A DNA stretch of 64,000 bases from Peribacillus cavernae (GTDB lineage: Bacteria; Bacillota; Bacilli; Bacillales; DSM-1321). Positions 1-8,543 of the stretch are shown here, piece after piece (within the stretch, counting starts at the first letter, position 1; the number at the start of each line of letters is the position of its first letter). The notes under the pieces are model-generated. The model was not told the origin of the DNA. It did no database searches and saw only the letters and a list, made by a program, of their open reading frames with translations. Where the stretch lies: NCBI RefSeq assembly GCF_003989135.1, contig NZ_RYZZ01000027.1, positions 1 through 64,000 on the forward strand, given 5' to 3'. A program made the translations under genes and the position numbers.

Positions 1-418
1 CCCTGGCCTTTTCGTCAGCGACTGAATAAAAAATACGCTCAACAGTGGAGTAAGCAATTTGGTATTTTCGGCTACTATCTTGAATGGTCGTTCCTAGGAC
101 CTGTTCATAGATAAACAGGCGGAAACGCTGTGTATAATGCTGATGGGAAGCAACGGATTCAAAGGAAGCTGAAAATACTTCATGGCAATTCTGGCATCGA
201 TATCTGTTCACATAAAGATTTACATATAAAGGTTTATTAAGTATAGGTAAATCCCTTACTTTTCGTGTCCTTTTGTCATGGACAACCAAAGAGTGAAAAC
301 CACAATAGGTACAGCGTTCCTCTTCAGCTTTTTTCTCCACATGAACAAAATAATGAGTAGGGAAAATTTCTTGATTAACAACTTCAAATTCTGGCAATTC
401 TAGTAACACGGAAAACAC
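1..418 (-). CDS. ISL3-family transposase, N-terminal part (runs off window)
   Basis: Translation from a GTG at 418-416 gives about 139 residues before the window edge. The protein shows two CxxC pairs (CTYC and, about 45 residues later, CQNC), the zinc-ribbon typical of ISL3 transposase N-termini. It is followed by a helix-turn-helix-like stretch (YQIAYSTVERIF). The catalytic DDE domain would lie outside the window, so integrity cannot be judged. A perfect AGGAGG at 426-431, 7 nt before the GTG, decides the start; an in-frame ATG at 454 lies upstream of that ribosome binding site and is less likely. Confidence 0.8.
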   Translation of the reverse strand, partial: MFSVLLELPEFEVVNQEIFPTHYFVHVEKKAEEERCTYCGFHSLVVHDKRTRKVRDLPILNKPLYVNLYVNRYRCQNCHEVFSASFESVASHQHYTQRFRLFIYEQVLGTTIQDSSRKYQIAYSTVERIFYSVADEKAR

Positions 419-661
419 GTGAAAACCTCCTAATGTTTGTTGGCTAACTAACATTATTGCCAGGAATTCAAAAATGTTTTCCTTTTTTTTGTGCTAAATC
501 ACAAAAAGTGATGATGACGGAGGCTCTAAAGGTATCCCTCCTGCTTTGCTTTTTTATAAGGTTCACCTTATCTTTTCCTTTGAACTGGATTTCATTCTGC
601 ATAATTAAGTTACCTCTTTAAAGTTTAGGGACTTGAGTTAATCTAAAGCACTAAAGAACCC
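1..661 (-). mobile_element. ISL3-family insertion sequence, partial
   Basis: The left edge holds the 5' part of an ISL3-type transposase gene with about 240 bp of upstream non-coding DNA. ISL3-family elements usually have terminal inverted repeats beginning GG(C/T)TCTT. Read on the minus strand, a GGGTTCTTT stretch at 661-653 is a plausible element end. The boundary is a guess because the other end lies outside the window and no target duplication can be checked. Between 455 and 650 I see no gene. Confidence 0.5.
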
Positions 662-669
662 ATCTAAGT

Positions 670-696
670 GTTTAAATTTGATTCTCGATAGGGAAT
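670..696 (+). promoter_or_regulatory. Sigma-B-like promoter of the general stress gene
   Basis: GTTTAA at 670-675 and GGGAAT at 691-696 are separated by 15 bp. This resembles the Bacillus sigma-B consensus (GTTTAA, 12-15 bp, GGGWAW). It lies about 40 bp ahead of the start codon of the downstream gene, whose Bacillus subtilis relative (YdaG) is known as a sigma-B-dependent general stress protein. The match is by eye. Confidence 0.6.
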
Positions 697-735
697 ATAT
701 AACTACGACGAAAATAAAAGGAGGAATACTATATT

Positions 736-1155
736 ATGGAACAACAAGAAGTTAAAAAATCCGTTGAAAACATATTGAACAACAGTACAGGCACTATGGC
801 AACAGTTAAGACAAATAAGCCTCATTCCCGCTATATGACATTTTTTAATGACAACCTGAAACTTTATACCGCTACAAGCAAAGAAACGGATAAAACCGAG
901 GAAATAGACCAAAATCCATACACGCATATACTTCTAGGCTATGATGGTGAGGGATTCGGCGATTCTTATGTGGAGTATTTAGGGAAAGTTACGATCAAGA
1001 ATGATGAAAGTCTTAAAAAAGATTTATGGAATGAACACATGGAACATTGGTTTAACGGTCCTGAGGATCCGAATTTCATCGTTCTTGAAATTACCCCTGT
1101 TGAAATACGCCTAATGAACAAAAGAGGAAAAACTCCAGCAACGCTTGAATTATAG
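736..1155 (+). CDS. General stress protein 26-like, pyridoxamine 5'-phosphate oxidase fold
   Basis: A 139-residue protein of the pyridoxamine 5'-phosphate oxidase-like split-barrel family, close in length and pattern to B. subtilis YdaG (general stress protein 26). These proteins usually bind a flavin or related cofactor as dimers; their substrates are mostly unknown. Visible family features are the N-terminal helix, the barrel strand beginning GTMATVKTNKPHSRYMTFF, and the C-terminal FIVLEITPVEIRLMN strand. Ribosome binding site GGAGGA at 720-725 supports the ATG. The gene stands alone, with a sigma-B-like promoter upstream and a terminator downstream. Confidence 0.8.
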   Translation: MEQQEVKKSVENILNNSTGTMATVKTNKPHSRYMTFFNDNLKLYTATSKETDKTEEIDQNPYTHILLGYDGEGFGDSYVEYLGKVTIKNDESLKKDLWNEHMEHWFNGPEDPNFIVLEITPVEIRLMNKRGKTPATLEL

Positions 1156-1329
1156 TAAGAGAAATGAAGACCAGTTGCCCAATGCAATATGGATTTCCTG
1201 AATGTGTACTTTGTAAGTTGCTTTTTGGTGGACAAGAACCATCTGATTCTCAAGTGGGGTAACTAGGATTTATGCAGGGTACTGAAAATGAAAACAGCAT
1301 TACAAAGGAAACACAACCAATTTTCCACC

Positions 1330-1371
1330 AGACGAATCCGTCTCCATGTATGGATTCGTCTGTTTATCTTT
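1330..1371 (+). terminator. Rho-independent terminator after the general stress gene
   Basis: AGACGAATCC (1330-1339) and GGATTCGTCT (1352-1361) form a perfect 10-bp stem with a 12-nt loop, followed by a T-rich tract (gtttatcttt). It lies between the plus-strand stress gene and the convergent crtQ. Confidence 0.75.
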
Positions 1372-1417
1372 ATTAGCAAATTGGTAATTTTTATTTTGTT
1401 TAAGTAGTGTCCGTCTA

Positions 1418-2539
1418 TTACATCTTTATCTTTCTGCCTTTCCACATGACAGAGCGTGAAATGTGCGTTCGATATAATGAATACATAAACAGAGCAATAA
1501 AGAATATAAACAATAATGGAAAGAAGATAACCACCCAACAACTGAAGTTACCTACTCTTCTAGTTAAAAACAAGAAATGCAGTCCATATAACAAATAAAG
1601 TACAATACTTATTCCTATCAGTACTGTATTGTCCCTTCGGATAGAAGCAACTGGAAGAGACGCTACAGAGAGTGCTCCTGCTATCCATACATTAATTAAT
1701 AACATTACAAACCAATGTGTTGATTGAGATGCTGTTGCTAGTGTCTTCGTCCACCCTTCGATGAGTTGCCCCATACCTTCTGGATACATGCGAAAAGTGA
1801 TCATGCCTTTCCCAGCAAAATTGCGAACTGGCAATTTATTAGCGGTAAAATTCTCACTAAGTGCAAAATCATCCATAATCGAATTTTTGGCTAACTCATG
1901 ACCACCACTAAATAGATAGCTTTCTTTGTCACAAAGAATACATGGTCCAAATGAACCCGCTGTTTTGAATTTCTGTTTCCATATAGTAAATACATTGATA
2001 CCTGTAAGGACGATAATATTGAAAACTGCTGATAGTTGCTCATACGCTTTTTCCATTTGATGAAAAGGCTGAACAGATAAAATACCTTTTGCATGCTGTT
2101 CCTGGTAGGCAGAAAGTAACTTTTTCAAGCTGCTTTTGTGTACAAATTTCACATCTGCATCCAGGAAAAGCAACCATTCTCCAGTAGCATGTTTTGCACC
2201 GTAGGCACAAGCGAGAGACTTACCTGAAGTGGTACCACCTACAGCTTCCTTATTATTTAATACCGTTGCACCATATTCGGTGGCTACCGCTGCAGTATGG
2301 TCCTCCGATGCATCGTCTACAACAAGTATTTCAAACGTTTGCCATGTTTGGCTGTTCAATGACTTTAATAAGTGAGGTAGACGGTTTGCTTCGTTTCTAG
2401 CCGGAATAATAATGGATACATATGGTATATCCGTAGATTCCTCATTCGCCTTGGGACGTGACAATGACCAAAACATTAAGGTACCACTTACTAAACCAAC
2501 CAATGTCAGAATAATCGCCAGAAATAACATAATGTGCAT
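1418..2539 (-). CDS. crtQ: CrtQ-like glycosyltransferase (4,4'-diaponeurosporenoate glycosyltransferase)
   Basis: A 373-residue membrane-anchored family-2 glycosyltransferase, similar in length to staphylococcal CrtQ (about 375). It is expected to esterify a sugar to the C30 carotenoid acid at the membrane. An N-terminal membrane segment (about residues 3-24) precedes the GT2 domain with SIIIPARNE (42-50), VVDD (73-76) and the metal-binding DAD at 127-129. Hydrophobic segments near the C-terminus (about 270-350) look like two or three further membrane spans. AGGAGG at 2549-2554 fixes the ATG at 2539. It is the last gene of the crt cluster, 98 bp after crtN2. Assignment rests on family pattern and context; the sugar donor is unproven. 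Confidence 0.85.
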   Translation of the reverse strand: MHIMLFLAIILTLVGLVSGTLMFWSLSRPKANEESTDIPYVSIIIPARNEANRLPHLLKSLNSQTWQTFEILVVDDASEDHTAAVATEYGATVLNNKEAVGGTTSGKSLACAYGAKHATGEWLLFLDADVKFVHKSSLKKLLSAYQEQHAKGILSVQPFHQMEKAYEQLSAVFNIIVLTGINVFTIWKQKFKTAGSFGPCILCDKESYLFSGGHELAKNSIMDDFALSENFTANKLPVRNFAGKGMITFRMYPEGMGQLIEGWTKTLATASQSTHWFVMLLINVWIAGALSVASLPVASIRRDNTVLIGISIVLYLLYGLHFLFLTRRVGNFSCWVVIFFPLLFIFFIALFMYSLYRTHISRSVMWKGRKIKM

Positions 2540-2637
2540 ACAGGTACCCCTCCTTAAATTAAATAGGATAGTTTTACACCTTCGTTAGAAATATCTCATT
2601 GCATGAAGAATCGTTCCTAATAGTCTGTTCACTCCGC

Positions 2638-4155
2638 TTAGTAATCAAATAGAATGCCTTTATCGTCATGCATTAGTTCCTGTGCAGCGATTCTGGCAGA
2701 TAATAGCACAATTGGTACTCCAGCACCTGGATGTGTACTACTCCCTGTAAAATATAGATTAGAACAATTTTTTGCTTTCGCTTGCGGGCGCAGATTGTTG
2801 CTCTGGGTTAGGGTTGGCTGTAATCCAAAAGCAGCACCATTATATGCATTGAATTTCGACTCAAAGTCTAGTGGTGTTATACAGGTCTCGCTGACAATTT
2901 CGTTATCCATGTTTTCAAAACCCTGTATTTTTTTTAGTGTATCTAAAATGTAACTGCGGTAATAATCAATCGTTTCCTTGTTCCATTGATAATCTGCTAC
3001 TTCTGCATTGGAGACAGGCATCAAAATATACAATCCATCTTTACCCTCGGGTGCCAGGGAAGCATCCATTTTCGATGCTATGTACACATAAAAAGACGCA
3101 TTCGCCAGTTTATCTCCAGAAAAAATGTCATGGAGGTTTTTCTCCATTTTTTCATTGAAAATAAAGTTATGAACATGCTCAACTTCTTCATATTTTCTAT
3201 TCATGCCAAGATATAATAGAAAACAAGAACAGGAGTATTTCATGTTATCAATCTTTTTGTCGGTATATTTCCCTTTGGCGCTTTTGTCACTTATTAGATT
3301 TTTCATGGCATATGGGAAATCTGCATTGCAGACCACAAAATCGGCAGATACTTTCTGATCATCTACCATAATTCCAGTTGCTTTATGATTATGAATGCAT
3401 ATTTCCTGCACATTTTTATTATAGAAAATGGTCCCGCCAAGTTCTTTAAAGAGTTTTTCCATAGCCAATGCCATCGTATACATACCACCTTTGATGAACC
3501 ATACACCGTATAAAAATTGAATCATGGGCAGCATGGTATAAAAAGATGGACTGTTTAATGGGGAAATACCTATGTACAATGTTTGAAAGCTAATGATTTG
3601 TTTTAATCGTTCATTTTTAATATAGTTTCCGATAAAGTTATCCGCAGTATCGAATGCTCTCATTTTCAAAGCCTTTCTTAGCATCGGCAGGTTATAAAAG
3701 TCACTATGTTTGCGAAATGGCCTTTGGATTATGTCATTTTTGCCAACCTTAAACCGTTTATATATCTCATACAAATAGTTAAAGAAGCCTTCCGCATCCT
3801 CTTCGCTGATTGATTCAATCGTTTTTGTCAATTCTGTAAGGTCAGAGGTGATATCGATCGGATTGTCCGGAATATCACTGAAGTAAACCCGGTACATTGG
3901 GTCTAGCCTTTCCATTGGAATATAATCATCTGGATTGCGGTTGCAAAGCTCAAACACTTCCCGATACAATTCCGGCATCATGACGATACTTGGACCTAGA
4001 TCAAACTTGTAGCCATCCATTTCAATTCGATTCATCTTTCCCCCAGGCGTGGATTCTTTTTCGTATACTTCTACCTGGTATCCAGCATGCTGTAGTCGTA
4101 TTGCGCTGGCGAGCCCTGCAACACCTGCACCAACAACAATGACCTTCTTTTTCAT
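2638..4155 (-). CDS. crtN2: Second CrtN-type carotenoid desaturase (crtN paralogue)
   Basis: A 505-residue FAD-dependent amine-oxidase-fold desaturase of the phytoene desaturase family. It shows the N-terminal dinucleotide motif VVGAGVAGLASAIRL, the conserved FDLGPSIVMMPELY, SFQTLYIGISP, and the C-terminal STHPGAGVPIVLLSARIA flavin-binding block. It is much closer to the cluster's crtN product (roughly 75-80% identical over the first 120 residues by eye) than to CrtP. It therefore looks like an in-cluster duplication. It could repeat the dehydrosqualene desaturation, extend it to diapolycopene, or oxidise the opposite end group. The ATG at 4155 is preferred because GAGGG (4163-4167) is 7 nt upstream; an ATG at 4161 is too close. 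Confidence 0.85.
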   Translation of the reverse strand: MKKKVIVVGAGVAGLASAIRLQHAGYQVEVYEKESTPGGKMNRIEMDGYKFDLGPSIVMMPELYREVFELCNRNPDDYIPMERLDPMYRVYFSDIPDNPIDITSDLTELTKTIESISEEDAEGFFNYLYEIYKRFKVGKNDIIQRPFRKHSDFYNLPMLRKALKMRAFDTADNFIGNYIKNERLKQIISFQTLYIGISPLNSPSFYTMLPMIQFLYGVWFIKGGMYTMALAMEKLFKELGGTIFYNKNVQEICIHNHKATGIMVDDQKVSADFVVCNADFPYAMKNLISDKSAKGKYTDKKIDNMKYSCSCFLLYLGMNRKYEEVEHVHNFIFNEKMEKNLHDIFSGDKLANASFYVYIASKMDASLAPEGKDGLYILMPVSNAEVADYQWNKETIDYYRSYILDTLKKIQGFENMDNEIVSETCITPLDFESKFNAYNGAAFGLQPTLTQSNNLRPQAKAKNCSNLYFTGSSTHPGAGVPIVLLSARIAAQELMHDDKGILFDY

Positions 4156-4225
4156 GTACATTCCCTCATTTCATTAGATCGCGTTATTTCGCACTTGACT
4201 AGATGTCTTCTAATCTTTAATCATT

Positions 4226-4708
4226 TCATTTATTCGGTGATGTGATTGTCGTGATGCGACCACGGTTATAACGCTGGACCACGATAATTGGCAGGTTGAA
4301 CAACAGGGCATAGAGAATCATAGCCCAGCCTGCCCATAATGGGTTCCATAAAAAAAACAATGGAGCAGGCAGAATCGACAGCCAATGCGTTAGCTCTGCG
4401 CGTTTTGTTTCTGCAGCAAAGGTTTTCAAGTCACTTATTTTGGTGCCATGCAATCCTTTTTTATCGTATCCTTTTTTAAGAAAAATGGTCCCGTCTAAAA
4501 TTAATCCCTTCCATCTTTTCACGCGAAACAATTTCTGCCATAGTTTTCCTGACTTTTCCCACCAGAATATTTTAAACCAGTAACTTTCTCGCAGAAAAAA
4601 AGTGGAAGACAGTTTTAAACAAATGACAGAAATTAATAGATGAAAAAAAGTCCATGCGATAATATCAATTAAAATAATCCAAATGACGGGAAGTGAAATG
4701 ATCGGCAT
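4226..4708 (-). CDS. crtO: CrtO-like glycosyl-4,4'-diaponeurosporenoate acyltransferase
   Basis: A 160-residue membrane protein resembling staphylococcal CrtO (about 165), which adds the fatty acyl group to the glucosylated C30 carotenoid acid. Shared blocks recognisable by eye include the ETKRAELTHW segment followed by SILPAP (about residues 100-116) and a C-terminal PIIVVQRYNRGR. Hydrophobic stretches at about 5-30, 108-122 and 125-145 suggest membrane insertion. It sits between aldH and crtN2 in the same orientation, 46 bp after aldH. The donor and the position acylated are inferred from staphyloxanthin biosynthesis. Confidence 0.85.
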   Translation of the reverse strand: MPIISLPVIWIILIDIIAWTFFHLLISVICLKLSSTFFLRESYWFKIFWWEKSGKLWQKLFRVKRWKGLILDGTIFLKKGYDKKGLHGTKISDLKTFAAETKRAELTHWLSILPAPLFFLWNPLWAGWAMILYALLFNLPIIVVQRYNRGRITTITSPNK

Positions 4709-4754
4709 GGCTATCCTCCTAAAATTTTGCGTTCATTACATTTAATAGCGTACT

Positions 4755-6152
4755 TTACAACAGCCATTTTCGAAACTTCTTTACGACATCCATGTCTTTA
4801 TCCGTATAGGGTGGGAATTTATCTTGAACATTTTTATAATGATGTGCTTGATATGCTGTCTTTTCATAGCTACAGGATTGAAAACCCGCTTTACCATGAT
4901 AGCTGCCGTGCCCACTTCGCCCAATGCCACCAAAAGGAACATGGGGGTTTGCGGCATGATGGATTACCTGATTGACACTGACAGTTGTTGATAGCATGTG
5001 GTGCTTGAATAATCGGATATGCTTCTTGTTTTCACTAAAAAGATAAGCGGTCAACGCATCACGCTGAATCACATGCTTAGATAATAATGTTTCTAGGTCC
5101 GCATATGGTATAACGGGTAATACCGGACCAAAAATTTCTTCCTGTAGGATAGCACTACCTGGTTTAATATCTGTAACCACTGTCGGTGCGATGAATAAAT
5201 TTTCCGCGTCATGCGTACCACCGTGCCAAACATCACCTTGTCCCATAAAATTGATTATTTTTTCAAAATTCTTCACATGGCATATTCTTCCATAGTCATC
5301 ACTGTTTTCCGGTTGGTCTCCATAGAATGATGAAAGAGTCGTAGAAATTTCGGATAGAGTTTTTTCATAAATTGACTGGTGTACATAGAGCGTGTCTGGC
5401 GCGATACAAGTTTGTCCTGCGTTAAGAAATTTACCCCAAACAACTTCCTGGATTGCTGCTTTAGAAAAGCCTGTCTCGTCTATGATACAAGGATTTTTCC
5501 CTCCGAGTTCTAGTATCATCGGAGTGAGTTGTTTGGCGGCCTGCTGTGCAACGTTTTTTCCCACCTGCTCACTGCCTGTGAAAAAAATCAGATCAAAAGG
5601 TAGTGAAGTCAATATCTTGGCAGTCTGTACATCCCCTGTTACAACCGCTAGCTGTTCCGGGGGAAATGTTTGACTGATAAGCTTTTTTAGTAGTTCACTT
5701 GTTGCTGGTGCATGTTCTGATGGTTTAATCACACAGCGATTGCCGCTTGCTAATGCGCTGATCGCAGGCATTAGTGCGAGTTGTAGCGGATAATTCCAAG
5801 GACTAATGATTAACACACAGCCGTACGGGTTCCTTATTTTGTCGATCGTTTCCACATAGCCAAATTTCAGGTGGCGGGATCGGGTCGACTTTATCCATTT
5901 CTCTAAATGCTTTACTACATAATCGATTTCATTCAATAATACTGCTATTTCAAAAGAAAAAGCTTCGAATGCTGGCCTTCCCATATCTAAAAGAAGCGAT
6001 TGCATGAAATCTGCTTCCTGTTCTAAAAGCATCTTTTTCATACGCAGAAGTGTTTTCTTCCGCGCATCTATAGATGGAATGGAGCTAGTAAGGAAATCCT
6101 CGCGCTGTCTTTCAAGTAATGACTTCGGATAAAAATGGTCATGGTCAGCCAT
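4755..6152 (-). CDS. aldH: Aldehyde dehydrogenase, probable 4,4'-diaponeurosporen-4-al dehydrogenase
   Basis: A 465-residue NAD(P)-dependent aldehyde dehydrogenase of the short class-3-like type. Catalytic features are present: PWN with Asn120, the FTGS cofactor loop (191-194), the general base Glu215 in LELGG, and nucleophile Cys249 in NAGQTC. In C30 carotenoid clusters such an enzyme turns the CrtP-made terminal aldehyde into the carboxylate that CrtQ then glycosylates. The start overlaps the end of crtP by 8 bp, indicating translational coupling. Substrate is inferred from context only; the family is broad. Confidence 0.85.
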   Translation of the reverse strand: MADHDHFYPKSLLERQREDFLTSSIPSIDARKKTLLRMKKMLLEQEADFMQSLLLDMGRPAFEAFSFEIAVLLNEIDYVVKHLEKWIKSTRSRHLKFGYVETIDKIRNPYGCVLIISPWNYPLQLALMPAISALASGNRCVIKPSEHAPATSELLKKLISQTFPPEQLAVVTGDVQTAKILTSLPFDLIFFTGSEQVGKNVAQQAAKQLTPMILELGGKNPCIIDETGFSKAAIQEVVWGKFLNAGQTCIAPDTLYVHQSIYEKTLSEISTTLSSFYGDQPENSDDYGRICHVKNFEKIINFMGQGDVWHGGTHDAENLFIAPTVVTDIKPGSAILQEEIFGPVLPVIPYADLETLLSKHVIQRDALTAYLFSENKKHIRLFKHHMLSTTVSVNQVIHHAANPHVPFGGIGRSGHGSYHGKAGFQSCSYEKTAYQAHHYKNVQDKFPPYTDKDMDVVKKFRKWLL

Positions 6153-7644
6153 TTTGTGTGTCCCTTTTTACAATTTTATCACGAACCTGCTGGCCGCTCA
6201 GCGTGACCATTGGCATTCCGCCGCCCGGATTCACCGTTCCCCCGACAAAATATAAATTGTCGTAGCGTTCGCTTTGTTTTGGGTGTTTGAACCCTTTATT
6301 TTTCTTGCGGTCTGATAGCGTGCCATATATTGCACCACGGTCAGATCCATAGACATGTTTAATATCTTCTGGTGTCCATATATCCTTTGTCACAATGTTT
6401 TCGCGTAGATGATCCAGACCCATGTTTTCTAATTTAATCAGTACCCGTTCCGCGAATAGATCATAGTCTTGCTGCGTGAAAGGTTTACGGTCCTGAATAT
6501 GCGGGATATGTGGCAATACTTTTAAGTTTTCAAATCCCTCCGGCGCTTGTGCAGGATCCGTCTTATTGACGTTTACCAAATAAATAACTGGGTCATCTGG
6601 TAGTTCGTGACGATGGAATATCTTATCCATTTGCTTCTCCATATTTTTTGCAAAGAAGAAATTATGATGGCCAAGCTGTGGATAGCTTTTTTTCACGCCC
6701 AAATGCATAACAAGACCAGAACTTGATGGTTCGAATTTCTTTTTCAACTTTTTTACATATTGTTCCTCTTCCTTGAGCAACTGTTCATAAGCTGGAATTA
6801 CTTCCATATTCGAAATATAATAATCTGCGGTTAATTCTGTTCCATCTTCTAACAGAGCTCCAGTAATTTTGCCTTTCTTTTTTGTAAGTTGGGTAATTTG
6901 AGTTTCTGTATGAAACGTAACACCAATTTCCTTAGCCAGCTTCACGAGACCGTTGGCAAGATGGTGCATCCCACCAGGTACATACCATACACCTTGGTCA
7001 TGCTGCATGTAAATCATCATATTTAATACTGCTGGTGCATCATAAGGGGAGGAACCAACATATTTGATAAAATAGGAAAGCATGTCCTGGAACTGCTTAT
7101 TACTGATTCGTTTATCAATTGCTTGGTGCACAGTTGAAAATAGATCAAAGTTTTTTAACGCGCTGAACATGCCATTATATTGCATAATATCTTTCGTATC
7201 ATCAGCACCATGCTTGAAGTAACTTTTCTCCGTCATATCATAAAGCTTCTTTGAATACTTAAGCAGCTTTCTATATTGACACATATCTCTTTTTTTCAAT
7301 GTTGTATTCTTTGCTTGCATGTCTTGTAAATCTTCATATAAATCAATGATGTTACCATCAGGGAAAAAAGAACGCCACTGATGATTCAGCTTTACAGTTG
7401 GGACATATTCCTTCATGTTTTTCCCGCTAGCAGTAAACAATCTTTCAAAGCTTCTCGGCATAGTCAGGATGGATGGCCCTAGATCAAAGCCAAAACCATC
7501 TTGCTCAAGCCTATTCAATTTTCCACCTAAGTGACTGTTCTTTTCATATAAGGAGACTTCATAACCGCTTTGTGCAAGTGAAATTGCAGCGGATAGCCCC
7601 CCGAGTCCGCCACCGATAATCAGTGCGCTTTTATTTTTTGCCAA
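6145..7644 (-). CDS. crtP: CrtP, 4,4'-diaponeurosporene oxidase
   Basis: A 499-residue FAD-dependent oxidoreductase matching staphylococcal CrtP (497) in length and motifs: IIGGGLGGLSAAISLAQSGY at the N-terminus, FGFDLGPSILTMP, FIKYVGSSPYDAPAV, NRGAIYG-type and VNPGGGMPMVTLSGQQV blocks. CrtP oxidises the terminal methyl of diaponeurosporene to an aldehyde, which the overlapping aldH product would oxidise further. The start is a TTG at 7644-7642; AAAGGTG at 7654-7660 gives about 9 nt spacing, and the only nearby ATG (7664) is out of frame. It begins 22 bp after crtM. Confidence 0.9.
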   Translation of the reverse strand: MAKNKSALIIGGGLGGLSAAISLAQSGYEVSLYEKNSHLGGKLNRLEQDGFGFDLGPSILTMPRSFERLFTASGKNMKEYVPTVKLNHQWRSFFPDGNIIDLYEDLQDMQAKNTTLKKRDMCQYRKLLKYSKKLYDMTEKSYFKHGADDTKDIMQYNGMFSALKNFDLFSTVHQAIDKRISNKQFQDMLSYFIKYVGSSPYDAPAVLNMMIYMQHDQGVWYVPGGMHHLANGLVKLAKEIGVTFHTETQITQLTKKKGKITGALLEDGTELTADYYISNMEVIPAYEQLLKEEEQYVKKLKKKFEPSSSGLVMHLGVKKSYPQLGHHNFFFAKNMEKQMDKIFHRHELPDDPVIYLVNVNKTDPAQAPEGFENLKVLPHIPHIQDRKPFTQQDYDLFAERVLIKLENMGLDHLRENIVTKDIWTPEDIKHVYGSDRGAIYGTLSDRKKNKGFKHPKQSERYDNLYFVGGTVNPGGGMPMVTLSGQQVRDKIVKRDTQNG

Positions 7645-7666
7645 TTAAAACAGCACCTTTCCATAA

Positions 7667-8527
7667 TCAAGAGTAATTACTAAAAGCAGCGTTGATTTGC
7701 TTCATTTTTTCTTTTGTCATATAGTTTCGTTTCGATAAACACTTGTAATCATTGCTTCGCACAACATCCAGTATTCCTCTATAAACCTTAGCAGATAAAT
7801 AGACAGGCTTTCGGCTATCAGCGTCAAACTGATCAATACTCAGCATAAAGTTGTTATATAACGATTCAGCACGTACAGCCAATTTCTCCCATAGGTTGAT
7901 AAAATTCATAGTGATAAGACCATTTCGTAAATCATCCTGTGTATATTGAAAATGACTTAATTCATCTTTAGGCAAATAAATTCGGTTTTTCTCATGAAAA
8001 TCTTCGCCAACGTCACGTAGAATATTGGTTATTTGCATGGCAGTGCCAAGGTCAATCGCTGCAGAGCGCAAATCTGCAGGAGATTTCGAAGCGATGACAG
8101 GCAACAGCATCAAACCAACAGATCCAGCTACATAATAACTATACTTTTCTAGAACTTGTAGTGTTTCTGGGATAGCAAAATTTATATCCATGGATTGACC
8201 TGTCAGCTGGTCATAAAACGGCTGGATATCCATTTCATATGTATTGAATACTTGCCTGAGTGCACGCCATAGTGGTTTATCTTTTTCTTCATAATCCCTG
8301 AATAGATCCAGCTCTTTAGTTAATTGTTTCAATGCCAGAATTTTTTCCATGGGTGTATGATTTCCATCAGCACAATCATCCGCGATCCTGCAAAAAGCAT
8401 AGATCGCATAAACGGCCTTTGCCTTTTCAGAAGGTAGTTTTGAAAAAGCAAAATAAAAGCTTTTGGAATGTTTTTTTATTATCGTTTCACAATAATAAAA
8501 GTCTGCCTGCATTTGCTTTTTGTCCAT
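7667..8527 (-). CDS. crtM: CrtM, dehydrosqualene synthase
   Basis: A 286-residue squalene/phytoene synthase-family enzyme (staphylococcal CrtM has 287). It joins two farnesyl diphosphates head-to-head to dehydrosqualene, the C30 backbone. The two Mg-diphosphate motifs are intact: DDCAD at 50-54 and NILRDVGED with D172/D176. The family block RIYLPKDEL follows. The start at ATG 8527 is supported by length, by homology to the family N-terminus and by AGGA at 8537-8540. The longer upstream open frame runs back into crtN and is not coding. It starts 16 bp after crtN, giving the conserved crtN-crtM pairing. Confidence 0.92.
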   Translation of the reverse strand: MDKKQMQADFYYCETIIKKHSKSFYFAFSKLPSEKAKAVYAIYAFCRIADDCADGNHTPMEKILALKQLTKELDLFRDYEEKDKPLWRALRQVFNTYEMDIQPFYDQLTGQSMDINFAIPETLQVLEKYSYYVAGSVGLMLLPVIASKSPADLRSAAIDLGTAMQITNILRDVGEDFHEKNRIYLPKDELSHFQYTQDDLRNGLITMNFINLWEKLAVRAESLYNNFMLSIDQFDADSRKPVYLSAKVYRGILDVVRSNDYKCLSKRNYMTKEKMKQINAAFSNYS

Positions 8528-8543
8528 AAAATCACATCCTTTA

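Noticed and set aside
1263-1598. Small open frames between the stress gene and crtQ, on both strands.
   Set aside because: They overlap the terminator or the crtQ 3' end in other phases and have no ribosome sites.
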